From assembly GCF_014645315.1 (NCBI RefSeq), contig NZ_BMLQ01000004.1, forward strand, positions 1 to 64,000: a stretch of DNA of 64,000 nt, given 5' to 3'. The notes beneath the pieces were generated by a model. It was given only the letters and a program-made list of their open reading frames with translations, searched no databases and was not told the DNA's origin. Made by a program: the position numbers and the translations under genes. The stretch comes from Citricoccus zhacaiensis (GTDB taxonomy: Bacteria > Actinomycetota > Actinomycetes > Actinomycetales > Micrococcaceae). Below, piece by piece: positions 47,082 through 56,461 of the stretch (position 1 is the stretch's first letter; every line of letters begins with the position of its first letter).

Positions 47082-48686
47082 TCAGTGCTCCGGGACCGGT
47101 GCCTGGATGACGACCTCGGTGCCGCCGGACTCCAGCGCCGTCCAGTCGATGGTGCCCCGCAGATCCCCCGCCACCAGCGTGCGGACGATGTGCAGGCCGA
47201 GTCCGGGGCTCTGCCCCGGTGCCGGAACGACGCCGGCCGACTCGCCTCGGGCGTTCCGGGGACCGCCTCCGGTGCCCGTCTCCAGACCGCCGGCGTCCCG
47301 CCCGGGTGCGCTGCCGCCGTCGGGCACCTGTTCATGGCTTCCCGCACCCTCCATTCCGCTGTCCCAGAGGCGGACCTCCAGTCGCTCGCCGGAGGGCGTC
47401 TGCGTCCGGCGAGCCGAGAGACCCACGTGGCCACCGTCCGGCCCGATCCCGTGCTCCACCGCGTTCATGGCGAGTTCATTGATCACCAGGGCCAAGGGGG
47501 TGGCCAGGTCGGAGGGCAGCTGGCCGAAACCGCCTCGGAACTCCGTGCTGACCTCCCGGCCATCACCGGCCACCTCCACGGCGAGCCGGAACTGGCGCCC
47601 CAGCAGGGAGTCCATGTCCACCTGTTGCTCGAGACCCCGGGACAGCGTCTCGTGGACCAGGGCGATGGTGTCCACCCGGCGCATGGCCTGCTCCAGACCC
47701 TTCTTCGCCTCGTCTGAGTGCATCCGCCGCGACTGCATCCGCAGCAGGGACCCCACGGTCTGGAGATTGTTCTTCACGCGGTGGTGGATCTCCCGGATGG
47801 TGGCGTCCTTGCCGATGAGCTGCTGCTCCCGCCGGCGCAGCTCCGTGACGTCTCGCAGGAGTACCAGCGCCCCGAAACGTCCGGCGTCATCGCGCAGCGG
47901 CACCGTGTGCAGGGTGAGGTTGACCGAGCGGACGTCCAGCTCGGCGCGGGCCGCGGCCTTGCCCGTCAGGACCAACGGCAGGGACTCGTCCACGGGCCGG
48001 CGTTCATCCTGCAGGTCCGTGACGATCCTCGCCAGGGACCGTCCCTCCAGGGGCTCGGTCTCCCCCAGCCGGCGGAAGGCCGAGACGGCGTTCGGCGTCG
48101 CGAAGTCCACCAGCCCCTCGGCCGTCAGGCGCAGGACACCGTCCCCGACCCGAGGCGAACCCCGGTGAGAGACGCTGACAGGGTCGTCCGTCTCCGGCCA
48201 CTGGCCGCGGGACAGCATGGTCAGCAGCTGCGTGGCGCTCTCCCGGTAGACCAGTTCGAGCCGGGACGGCGTGCGCTGGCCCGTGAGGTTCTGGTGGACC
48301 GTGACCACCCCGATGCTCCGGTGGTGGCGGACCACGGGCCACACCGCCACCCGCATGGAGCTGTCCGGACCGTGCACCGAGGGCGCCGTGGCCGTCGGCT
48401 CCCCGGTGATCCAGGCCTGGTCCACCAGCGACTTCAGGTCGGTCCGGACCCGGCTGCCCACGATGTCCCGGTGCAGGGAGGTCTGTGAGGTGAAGGGCCG
48501 GGCCTGGGCCAGGGCCACGAACCCGCGTCCGGTGGCCTCCGAGCCCGCGACCGGGTACCACAGCACCAGGTCCGCGAAGTCCAGATCCGCGATGAGCTGC
48601 CACTCACCGACCACCATGTGCAGCCAGTCGACATCGCCCTCCGCCAGGTCGGGGTTGTCGTGGAGGGGGTCGGTGAACAAGGCCAT
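47082..48686 (-). CDS. pdtaS: PdtaS-like sensor histidine kinase
   Basis: Cytosolic sensor kinase of 534 residues. Order: GAF-like domain (about 1-150), PAS domain (about 175-285), HisKA_2 with the phospho-acceptor in EIHHRVKNNLQ (His301/302), and HATPase_c (NELAMNAVEHG near 395, later GLGLHIVRTL). In mycobacteria PdtaS phosphorylates the RNA-binding antiterminator PdtaR and senses c-di-GMP, NO or copper; no pdtaR is present in this window. A Gly/Pro-rich insert breaks the ATPase domain near 440-480. It starts 9 bases after the glutamate dehydrogenase stop and is probably in its operon. Confidence 0.9.
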   Translation of the reverse strand: MALFTDPLHDNPDLAEGDVDWLHMVVGEWQLIADLDFADLVLWYPVAGSEATGRGFVALAQARPFTSQTSLHRDIVGSRVRTDLKSLVDQAWITGEPTATAPSVHGPDSSMRVAVWPVVRHHRSIGVVTVHQNLTGQRTPSRLELVYRESATQLLTMLSRGQWPETDDPVSVSHRGSPRVGDGVLRLTAEGLVDFATPNAVSAFRRLGETEPLEGRSLARIVTDLQDERRPVDESLPLVLTGKAAARAELDVRSVNLTLHTVPLRDDAGRFGALVLLRDVTELRRREQQLIGKDATIREIHHRVKNNLQTVGSLLRMQSRRMHSDEAKKGLEQAMRRVDTIALVHETLSRGLEQQVDMDSLLGRQFRLAVEVAGDGREVSTEFRGGFGQLPSDLATPLALVINELAMNAVEHGIGPDGGHVGLSARRTQTPSGERLEVRLWDSGMEGAGSHEQVPDGGSAPGRDAGGLETGTGGGPRNARGESAGVVPAPGQSPGLGLHIVRTLVAGDLRGTIDWTALESGGTEVVIQAPVPEH

Positions 48687-48695
48687 GGAACAGTT

Positions 48696-51600
48696 CTACT
48701 GGGCTGTCACCGATCGCAGTTGGCGCAACGCCACGGAGAGCGAGGCCAGATCGTCCGAGCCCGACTCGCGGATCTCCTCGAGGAAGCGCTCGGCCCGCTC
48801 CAGCCGGGTGGTGTTCTCCTCCTCCCAGGCCTCGACCAGGTGGGCTCCGTCGTCCGCGTCCGCCTCGGTCCCGCCGGCCAGGACGTCGGTGGTGACGTTG
48901 ACGATCAGAGCGTACAGATCATCCCTCAAGGCGGCTCGGGCCAGCGCCTTCCAGCGGCCACTGCGGGGCAGGTCCGTGATCAGGTTGAGCATCTCCTCGG
49001 CATCGAACCGATCGTAGAGACGGAAGTAGACGTCTGCCACCTGCCGCGGTGCCCGTCCGGTCTGCCGGGCCAGGCGGACCACGTCCAACAGGCCGAAGGA
49101 CTCGAACAGGACGGACCGCCGGCTGGCCAGGTCTGAGGGTAGGCCGGCCTTCAGGGAGGCGTCCCGCCATTCGGCGAAGCGCTCGGCGTCCTGGCCCTGC
49201 ATCAGCTGGGGCAGGTCCTCGACGAGGGCCTGAAGGGGGGTGGCATAGTACTCCACGACCGCGCCGATACCCTCGCCCTCGGCCCGGTGGTTGACGAGCC
49301 ATCGCACCGCCCGATCGAGAAGTCTGCGGGCATCGAGGTAGACGCGGGCCTTGACCTCGCCGTCCACGCTGGCCGGCAGCGCCCGGATCGACTCGAAGTA
49401 GTCGCCGTAGCCGTAGATCTCCTTCATCGCCGAGTAGGCGGCGACCACGGTCGCGGCATCCGCCCCCGTCTCCTCCATGGCCCGGAACACGAACGTGGTG
49501 CCGCCGGTGTTGACCACGTCGTTGGCCACGACGGTGGCGATGATCTCCCGGCGCAGCGGATGCTGCTGGATCTGCTCGGCATACCGGTCCCGCAGTGCCG
49601 AGGGGAAGTAGGCGTCGAGGGTCCGGCCATACCAGGGATCGTCCGGCAGAGCTGAGTCCAGCAACTGATCGGACAGATTCGTCTTCGCGTAGGCCACCAG
49701 CACCGCCAGCTCGGGCGTGGCCAGGGACTGGCCCTGCTCGAGGCGTTCGCCCAGCTCGTCGTCACCGGGCAGGTCCTCCAGCTCACGGTCCAGGTCCGCG
49801 TGCTCGACCAGCCACTGGATGTGCCGTTCGAAGCTCGGCAACCATTCGGACACCTTCTGCGAATCGTTGCGCAACAGGGTGTTCTGGTCGACGTTCGTCT
49901 TCAGGACCAGCTCGGCGACCTCATCCGTCATGGACTCCAGCAGACCGGACCGGTCCTCTGCGTCCAACGCGCCGGTCGAGACCAACTGGTCCACCATGAT
50001 CTTGATGTTGACCTCGTGGTCGGAACAGTCCACGCCGGCCGAATTGTCGATCGCGTCCGTGTTGAGCAGCACCCCGGACAGGCCGGCCTCGATCCTGCCT
50101 CGCTGGGTGAACCCGAGGTTGCCGCCCTCCCCCACGACGGCCGCCCGCAACTCACTGCCGTTGATGCGGATCGCATTGTTGGCCCGGTCCCCGACCTCTG
50201 CGTGGACCTCTGACTCGCCCTTGACGTAGGTGCCGATGCCACCGTTGTACAGCAGGTCCACGGGAGCTTTCAGTACGGCCTGAAGCAATTGGTTGGGCCT
50301 CATCTCGGTAGTGCTCGACGGCAGGTCGAGCAGTTCCCCGACCTGGGGGCTCACCGGGACCGACTTGGCGTTGCGGTCATACACGCCACCACCCTCGCTG
50401 AGCAGCGACGCATCATAATCGGACCACGAGGACCGGGGCAGGTCGAACAACCGCTGGCGCTCGGCGAAGGACACGGCCGGGTCCGGATTCGGATCCAGGA
50501 AGATGTGCAGGTGGTTGAAGGCGGCCACCAGCCGGATGTGCTCGGACAGCAGCATGCCGTTGCCGAACACATCGCCGGACATGTCCCCGATCCCCACCAC
50601 GGTGAAGTCCTCGGCTTGGGTGTCCCGGCCGAGGGACGCGAAGTGGCTCTTGACCGATTCCCACGCGCCCCGGGCGGTGATGCCCATCGCCTTGTGGTCA
50701 TAGCCCACCGAACCGCCGGAGGCGAACGCGTCGCCCAGCCAGTGGCCGTACTCGGCGGAGATGGCGTTGGCGGTGTCGGAGAAGGACGCCGTGCCCTTGT
50801 CCGCCGCCACCACGAGGTAGGCGTCGTCCTCGTCATAGCGCACGATCCGCTCCCGGGTGGAGAAGACCATCTCGGTTCCGTCGGTGCTGCGCGACTGCTG
50901 GTCGGTGATGTCCAGCAATCCGCGGATGAAGGTCCGGTAGGCCTCCCGGCCCGCCTCCACCCAGGCACCGCGGTCCACGGCCGGGTCCGGCAGGCGCTTG
51001 GCGAAGAATCCGCCTTTGGCCCCGGTGGGGACGATGACCGCGTTCTTGACCTGCTGTGCCTTGACGAGTCCAAGGACCTCGGTGCGGAAATCCTCCCGGC
51101 GGTCCGACCAGCGCAACCCGCCGCGCGCGATGGGACCGAACCGCAGGTGCACGCCTTCGACCTCCGGGTCGTACACCCAGATCTCCCGCGCGGGCCGGGG
51201 CTGCGGGGCGAAGTCGATCTCCGAGGTCGCGATCTTGAAGCTCAGGCGCCGATGCCCTTGGAAGAAGTTGGTGCGCTGGGTGGCCTGCATGACGGTCAGG
51301 AAGCCTCGCAGCACGCGTTCGGCGTCCAGGGTGGCGACGTCCTCCAGCGCCTCATCGGCCTGCTCACGGACCTGCTCCAGGCTCTGGCGCCGGGTCTCGC
51401 CGGCATCCGGGCCATCGTCGTCTGTGGCCGAGGGGGCCGTGGGATCGAAGCGGGTGAAGAAGTAGTCGACCAGGGCCCGCGTCACGGCCTCGTGGGCCAG
51501 GAGCGCGTCCGCCATGAAGTCGAAGGAGTTCTGCATCCCAAGCAGCCGCAGGTACTTCGCGTAGGCGCGCAGCACACTCACGGTCCGGGAGTCCAGGCCG

Positions 51601-53609
51601 TGGGCGAGAACGAGGCGATCCAGGGCGTCGGACTCGGAGACGCCGGTGGTGGCGGCGACGACCGCGTCCTCGAGCAGCCCGGCTGTGGCCTCGGATTCGG
51701 TGCCCACCGGGTAGCCCAGCCCGAAGTCGTAGAGGTAGAACTTCCGCCCGTCTGCTGGTTCCACCTCGAAGGGCCGCTCATCCAGCACGGACAGGCCGAG
51801 GTTGTGCAGCACGGGCAGGATCTCGGTGAGCGTGCGTGGCCGGTCCGAATAGACCTTCATCCGCCCGATCGTGAGGTCCGTGACCCGTTCCTCGGCGATC
51901 CGTGATCGCTCGTCCTGGTGCTCGGGGACGACGTGCACCACGGGCGCACCGTCCCCCGGAAGCCCGTTGAACCGGCCGATGTCCTCGAGGGCGTTGTCGA
52001 TCTCGTAGGCCACCCGGTAGGCGGGTGGAAAGGCCTCGTCCCACAATCGGGCGGCGTCCACGCCGGAATCGGCGCCGAACGCCTCGACCGCCTGTTCGTC
52101 CACCCCCTCCTTCCAGGATCGGACGGCCCGGACCAGCCGGTCCTCGAGGTCCTTGGCGTCCACCGGTGCGGCGCGTTCACGTTCGCGCGGCAGCCGGATG
52201 CGGAAGTACAGGCGTGCCAGCACCGACTCGGTGAGCCTGACCTGGAAGTCCAGGGATTCCCCGCCCAGGGCTTCGAGGAGCACGTTCTGGATACGGCCGC
52301 GAACATCCGTGTTGTAGCGGTCGCGGGGCAGGAAGACGAGGGCGTTCATGAAACGGCCGTAGGTGTCCGGGCGCAGGAACAGCCTGGTGCGGCGGCGTTC
52401 CTGCAGCTGCAGGATCTGCCGGCAGGTCTCCCACAATTCGTCCACGCCCACCTGGAACAGTTCGTCACGCGGGTAGGTCTCAAGGATCTGCTGGAGTTCG
52501 GCTCCGGAGTGGGAGTCCCGAGGGAAACCGGACCGGTGCAGCACCTCCGCTGCCTTCTCCCGCACCAGCGGGATGTCCTCGAGGGACACCGAGTACGCCT
52601 TGGGATCCCACAATCCCACGAACCGGCGTTCTCCCGTGACCTTGCCGTCACGGTCGTAGGTCTTCACGGCCACATAGTCCATGTAGGCGGAACGCTGCAC
52701 CCGGGAGCGCGAGTTCGCCTTGGTGATGATCAGCGGGATGGGGCGCTCGATCTGATTGCGGCCGGCGATGGACAGGGGTGCCGGCGGCGTGGTGGGCCGT
52801 CGGCGCAGGATGCCCAGGCCGGTGTCCTCCACCGGGACCAGCACCTGGCCGTTGTCCCCGCTGTGCAGCACGTACTCGCGGTAGCCGGTGAATGTGAAGT
52901 GGCCGTCCTCCATCCAGTTGAGCAGCTCACTGCTCTCGCGCACGCCCTGCACGTTAGCCGGGGCATCGTGCGTCAGGGTGCGGGCAGCGGTGAAGGCGGC
53001 CGCGCGCATGCGGTCAGCATCGGCGATGGCGGCGCGCACGTCCGCCAATGCCTGGCCGAGTCCCTTCTCGAGCCGGGCGGCCTCCTCATCGTCCAGCGGG
53101 CCGACGGTCTGCACGCCGATCCAGGACTCGACCCCGGCGCGTGCACCGTCACCGGCGACCAGGGGGCCGAGGTCGGCGAGCGCTGCCGTGGTGTCACCGC
53201 TGGCGGTGCCCTGCTGGGTCGGGACGCGATGGACTGCGGTCAGCTGCCCGGTGTCCTTGGCCCGATGGGTGATCACGGTCGGATGGGCGACCATGCGGAT
53301 GGCGTGCCCCTGGCGGGTCAGCTCACTCGTGACGGAGTCCACGAGGTAGGGCATGTCCGCATGCACGATCTGGACGAAGCCGTGGGGCCGGCTGGGGGTG
53401 ACCCTCACGACCGCTTCGTTGGTGCCACGGCCGGCCGCCATCTCCACGTGCGTGGCGACGAGCCTCTCACGTGTTGGTGGGTCCAGCTCGGCCAGGTCCG
53501 CCTCCGAGACGTGCTCGAAGTACGCGCGGGCCAGGTGGTCGAGACCGCTGGGGGCATCCGGGGTGCCGGCGGCCTGCTGATCGGTCCACAAAGGGGTTGA
53601 CGACGACAT
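48696..53609 (-). CDS. NAD-specific glutamate dehydrogenase, large (GDH-180) type
   Basis: Giant oxidative deaminase of 1637 residues, which turns glutamate into 2-oxoglutarate and ammonium with NAD. The N-terminal half has ACT-like regulatory regions, and the catalytic core lies around 740-1150: FKIATSEIDFAPQPRP, GPIARGGLRWSDR, VIVPTGAKGGFFAKRLP and VVGIGDMSGDVFGNG (nucleotide-binding). The C-terminal 500 residues form the helical domain typical of the class. ATG 53609 is chosen for GAGGAC 9 bases upstream; ATG 53630 has no ribosome site. Confidence 0.96.
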   Translation of the reverse strand: MSSSTPLWTDQQAAGTPDAPSGLDHLARAYFEHVSEADLAELDPPTRERLVATHVEMAAGRGTNEAVVRVTPSRPHGFVQIVHADMPYLVDSVTSELTRQGHAIRMVAHPTVITHRAKDTGQLTAVHRVPTQQGTASGDTTAALADLGPLVAGDGARAGVESWIGVQTVGPLDDEEAARLEKGLGQALADVRAAIADADRMRAAAFTAARTLTHDAPANVQGVRESSELLNWMEDGHFTFTGYREYVLHSGDNGQVLVPVEDTGLGILRRRPTTPPAPLSIAGRNQIERPIPLIITKANSRSRVQRSAYMDYVAVKTYDRDGKVTGERRFVGLWDPKAYSVSLEDIPLVREKAAEVLHRSGFPRDSHSGAELQQILETYPRDELFQVGVDELWETCRQILQLQERRRTRLFLRPDTYGRFMNALVFLPRDRYNTDVRGRIQNVLLEALGGESLDFQVRLTESVLARLYFRIRLPRERERAAPVDAKDLEDRLVRAVRSWKEGVDEQAVEAFGADSGVDAARLWDEAFPPAYRVAYEIDNALEDIGRFNGLPGDGAPVVHVVPEHQDERSRIAEERVTDLTIGRMKVYSDRPRTLTEILPVLHNLGLSVLDERPFEVEPADGRKFYLYDFGLGYPVGTESEATAGLLEDAVVAATTGVSESDALDRLVLAHGLDSRTVSVLRAYAKYLRLLGMQNSFDFMADALLAHEAVTRALVDYFFTRFDPTAPSATDDDGPDAGETRRQSLEQVREQADEALEDVATLDAERVLRGFLTVMQATQRTNFFQGHRRLSFKIATSEIDFAPQPRPAREIWVYDPEVEGVHLRFGPIARGGLRWSDRREDFRTEVLGLVKAQQVKNAVIVPTGAKGGFFAKRLPDPAVDRGAWVEAGREAYRTFIRGLLDITDQQSRSTDGTEMVFSTRERIVRYDEDDAYLVVAADKGTASFSDTANAISAEYGHWLGDAFASGGSVGYDHKAMGITARGAWESVKSHFASLGRDTQAEDFTVVGIGDMSGDVFGNGMLLSEHIRLVAAFNHLHIFLDPNPDPAVSFAERQRLFDLPRSSWSDYDASLLSEGGGVYDRNAKSVPVSPQVGELLDLPSSTTEMRPNQLLQAVLKAPVDLLYNGGIGTYVKGESEVHAEVGDRANNAIRINGSELRAAVVGEGGNLGFTQRGRIEAGLSGVLLNTDAIDNSAGVDCSDHEVNIKIMVDQLVSTGALDAEDRSGLLESMTDEVAELVLKTNVDQNTLLRNDSQKVSEWLPSFERHIQWLVEHADLDRELEDLPGDDELGERLEQGQSLATPELAVLVAYAKTNLSDQLLDSALPDDPWYGRTLDAYFPSALRDRYAEQIQQHPLRREIIATVVANDVVNTGGTTFVFRAMEETGADAATVVAAYSAMKEIYGYGDYFESIRALPASVDGEVKARVYLDARRLLDRAVRWLVNHRAEGEGIGAVVEYYATPLQALVEDLPQLMQGQDAERFAEWRDASLKAGLPSDLASRRSVLFESFGLLDVVRLARQTGRAPRQVADVYFRLYDRFDAEEMLNLITDLPRSGRWKALARAALRDDLYALIVNVTTDVLAGGTEADADDGAHLVEAWEEENTTRLERAERFLEEIRESGSDDLASLSVALRQLRSVTAQ

Positions 53610-53768
53610 CTGGGGGGTGTCCTCTTCCATCGCTGCAGCTGTACCAGAGGCACCGGGCCTGGGCCGGGTGCAACCGGATGAGTGGAACGTCCTTGGTCCA
53701 CTAGGGCGAGCCTAACGGCCCGCAGGTCAAAGCGTGAACGACGTGCCCGCTGCAGAGCGGCGCGAGGC

Positions 53769-55379
53769 TCAGCTGCGCCGCAGCACCGTCTGCAGCCGCT
53801 GTCCGACGGTGGCCGTGGCGGATCCCGTCTGGACGCTTCCGGCGGCCGTACCGGCCAGCCGGGCCACGGAGCGGCGCAGAGCCGACTTCGGTGCGGCCTC
53901 GGCCAGCACCTGCCCGCCGAACAGCGCACGGTCCAAGGCCCGGCGGTCCCAGGGTAGGAACCCTCCGACGGTCCACGAACCGCCGAACCGGTCAAGGACA
54001 CCGGTGATCTGCGATTGCGGGGCCACGCCCGAAGCCTCCGGCCGGACCTGGTTGACGACCACCTCGACCCGGCTTCGCTCCACGGTGTCCACGTGCAGGC
54101 CCAACTCGTCCAGGCCGTGGATGAGCCGGGGTAACCCCACCGGGTCGCCGGTGCCGACGGCCAGGATACGGTCCGCGGCAGCCAACCCGGCCAACGTGGC
54201 CGCGTTGCGCTGTGGAGCGGGGATATCGAAACTCAGTTCCTCGTCCTCCTCCAGGCAAAACCCACAGTCCAGGACGACCTCGTCCCAGCCGGCTGCGGCG
54301 GCCGACAGCACGTCGTCCAGGGCGGCGCGGCGCAGTTCCGGCCACCGGTCCGCACGGGTCAGGCCCGTGAGCACCTGCAGGGTGGTCCCGGCCACGCGCG
54401 TCCGGAGCGCTGCTCGTCCGATTCCCTCCGGGGAGATCCCTCCCTGGTCGGCGGTCCGGCACGCCTGGGCGATGCCCGCGGACTCGTCCAGCAGGCCCAG
54501 GTGGATGCCCGCGGAGGCCGCATAGGTGTCCAGGTCGATCAGCAGGGTCCGGCGCCCGGAGAGGGCCAGCTCCACCGCCAAGTTGACTGCCACCGTGGTG
54601 CGGCCCGGGCTCCCAGCGGGGCCCCAGACGGCGGTCACCCGGGGCGGTGCCGTTGGTTCGGTGGCCAGTTCCCCGGGGACCAGGGGCTCCGGCTCGCCGC
54701 CCCGAGCGGACGGGGCTTCCGTGGCCGGCTCGCCACCGTGGTCCGGCACCAGGACGCCTGGCACGGCCGGGTCGGCGCTCTCCCGCTCTGCGCCATCCGG
54801 TTCTGCGCCGTCCCGGCCGGTGTCAGCGCCCGTGACGGAGACGGACAGGACCTGGGCATGATCGGCTTCCGAGCCGGGGACGAGCACCTGGTCTTCGGCC
54901 GGGCGACCCGGCGTCGTCACGTGCTCGGGCCCGGTCAGATCCCCAGCGCCGTTCTGGGCGGCACGGCGGCCGCGGCCGCGCGCCCCGGGTTCGGCCATGG
55001 CGCGCGGGCGTTGCTGATCCTGCGAGGCCGCGTCGGCCAACAGTGTGGCCAGTTCCTCCGGGTCCAGATCCGGGGAGGCCACCGGCACACCGAGTCCGGA
55101 GAGGCGGTCGCGTTCAGCGGCCACCTCGCTGAGCGCCACCACCGCAGCGGTCCGGGAACTCCCACCTCCGGCATTCAGGGAATCCATGAACGTCAGGGTG
55201 AGTTGATCGGTGTCACCAACCACGAGCACGACGTCAGCCAGACCCGTGCGTGCCATCGCGATCAGTTCGGCGAGGCTCTCGCAGCGGCGGATCACCGTGA
55301 CGGGTCCACGCAGTCGCTCGAGTCCGGAGACATGGTCGAAGCCGGGCATGATGGTGGTGGCCACCGAGACCTTGCGCAC
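53769..55379 (-). CDS. CpaE-like ParA/MinD-family protein
   Basis: 536-residue protein with three parts: an N-terminal receiver-like domain (about 1-115; VVLVVGDTD, VVALSEVAAERDRL), a low-complexity Asp/Glu/Pro/Gly linker (about 120-245) and a ParA/MinD ATPase-like domain (about 250-500; TLLIDLDTYAASAGIHLGL, VVLDCGFCLE). The P-loop reads AGSPGRTT with Arg260 where the catalytic Lys should be, and no signature Lys. CpaE directs Flp-pilus placement in Caulobacter. GTG 55379 has AGGAG 5 bases upstream. It follows the SAF protein by 8 bases. Confidence 0.8.
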   Translation of the reverse strand: MRKVSVATTIMPGFDHVSGLERLRGPVTVIRRCESLAELIAMARTGLADVVLVVGDTDQLTLTFMDSLNAGGGSSRTAAVVALSEVAAERDRLSGLGVPVASPDLDPEELATLLADAASQDQQRPRAMAEPGARGRGRRAAQNGAGDLTGPEHVTTPGRPAEDQVLVPGSEADHAQVLSVSVTGADTGRDGAEPDGAERESADPAVPGVLVPDHGGEPATEAPSARGGEPEPLVPGELATEPTAPPRVTAVWGPAGSPGRTTVAVNLAVELALSGRRTLLIDLDTYAASAGIHLGLLDESAGIAQACRTADQGGISPEGIGRAALRTRVAGTTLQVLTGLTRADRWPELRRAALDDVLSAAAAGWDEVVLDCGFCLEEDEELSFDIPAPQRNAATLAGLAAADRILAVGTGDPVGLPRLIHGLDELGLHVDTVERSRVEVVVNQVRPEASGVAPQSQITGVLDRFGGSWTVGGFLPWDRRALDRALFGGQVLAEAAPKSALRRSVARLAGTAAGSVQTGSATATVGQRLQTVLRRS

Positions 55380-55387
55380 GTGCACTC

Positions 55388-56071
55388 CTACTGTCCGGCG
55401 AGCGACGGCACCACGCTGATGCGCGCGCCATTGCCCTTGGCGTCCAGGACCTGTGGCAGTTGCTCCGGACCCACCAGGATCTGCACGTTCATCCCGCCCG
55501 TGGAGCCGAACGTTCCGGTGGCCTCCGTGATCTCGGCAAGTTCGGCCGATGGGGCGACCAGTTCCGGTTCACTGAAACCCTGGTTGCCGTCCTTGGCAGC
55601 GATCCACACATCCACCCGGGCTCCGGGGGCCGTGCCCTCGGGCAGCGGGTCGGCCACCGTCAGGGACACTGCCTGCCGGGACTGCGGGTCCACCATGGCC
55701 ACGGCACCGGCCGGAAGCAATTCGCCCTGGCGCACCGTACCCACCACCGCGCGGTTCCCGGGGAACGGTTCGTCTGCACGGAGATAGTCGTCGGCCGCGT
55801 CGCCCAACCGGGCCTGCACCACCGTCAGTTGGTCGGTCTCGACCACGTTGCCCGGAACCAGGTCCTGCCCGGCGGCCCAATAGCCCTCCGAGCGGTCCAG
55901 TGACTGCACCAGTGCCACGATGCCGGCCACCGACAACAGCACCAGCAGGAGCCCGGCCAGCAGCCGGGGATCCTTCCACCCCGGCCGCGTGAGCCGAGGA
56001 GCCTCCGCCGTGTTCGTCCCCTCCACGGGCGTCCTCCCTCTCCGGTCCGGCAGCCCATTCGCCGCCGACAT
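55388..56071 (-). CDS. SAF-domain membrane protein (CpaB/RcpC-like)
   Basis: 227-residue protein with a cytoplasmic Arg/Pro-rich N-terminus, one membrane helix (LLAGLLLVLLSVAGIVALV, about 37-55) and an extracytoplasmic SAF domain (about 63-125; YWAAGQDLVPGNVVETDQL). The C-terminal part resembles RcpC. CpaB/RcpC proteins help assemble Flp pili. ATG 56071. First gene of a two-gene unit with the CpaE-like gene; the rest of the pilus machinery is absent here. Confidence 0.8.
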   Translation of the reverse strand: MSAANGLPDRRGRTPVEGTNTAEAPRLTRPGWKDPRLLAGLLLVLLSVAGIVALVQSLDRSEGYWAAGQDLVPGNVVETDQLTVVQARLGDAADDYLRADEPFPGNRAVVGTVRQGELLPAGAVAMVDPQSRQAVSLTVADPLPEGTAPGARVDVWIAAKDGNQGFSEPELVAPSAELAEITEATGTFGSTGGMNVQILVGPEQLPQVLDAKGNGARISVVPSLAGQ

Positions 56072-56113
56072 CCCAGACCACCTTATCCAAGGCCGGCGAC
56101 GCCCATGTCAGGG

Positions 56114-56163
56114 TGTGGACAACACGGGGCGAATCGAGAGCACAGGGCTGCTGCTGTGGACAA
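56114..56163. promoter_or_regulatory. Two DnaA boxes
   Basis: TTGTCCACA occurs perfectly twice on the minus strand (complement of 56114-56122 and 56155-56163), 41 bases apart. This is the high-GC actinobacterial DnaA-box consensus. It lies between the divergent SAF and BldC-like genes. Confidence 0.6.
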
Positions 56164-56230
56164 CCTCTGCACGGAAGGTGACCGTGGAAGAATGGAGGTG
56201 ACCGATGCCCGCTTTCGATTCGGAGGACAC

Positions 56231-56461
56231 ATGCCGCGCTTCCTGACCCTGACCGATGTGGCCGAGGAGCTCCAGGTCTCCATGGCGCAGGCCCGCGCCC
56301 TCGTGCGCAGTGGGGAGCTGCCGGCCATCCAGATCGGCGGTCGTGGCCAGTGGCGGGTGGAGCAGGTCAAGCTCGACGAGTACATCGAGGACCTCTACGT
56401 ACAACAGGCCGCCAAGGCCGAGGCCCGGAAGGCCGGTGCACCTCAGACCGAGGACGCCTGA
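56231..56461 (+). CDS. BldC/excisionase-like helix-turn-helix protein
   Basis: 76-residue DNA-binding protein of the small MerR-like/HTH_17 type: FLTLTDVAEELQVSMAQARA (first helices), then LVRSGELPAIQIGGRGQWRV (wing) and an acidic/Lys C-terminus. Similar to Streptomyces BldC, which binds direct repeats cooperatively. ATG 56231 has GGAGG 4 bases upstream. It is divergent from the SAF gene and convergent with the next gene, whose end it overlaps by 19 bases. Confidence 0.85.
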   Translation: MPRFLTLTDVAEELQVSMAQARALVRSGELPAIQIGGRGQWRVEQVKLDEYIEDLYVQQAAKAEARKAGAPQTEDA

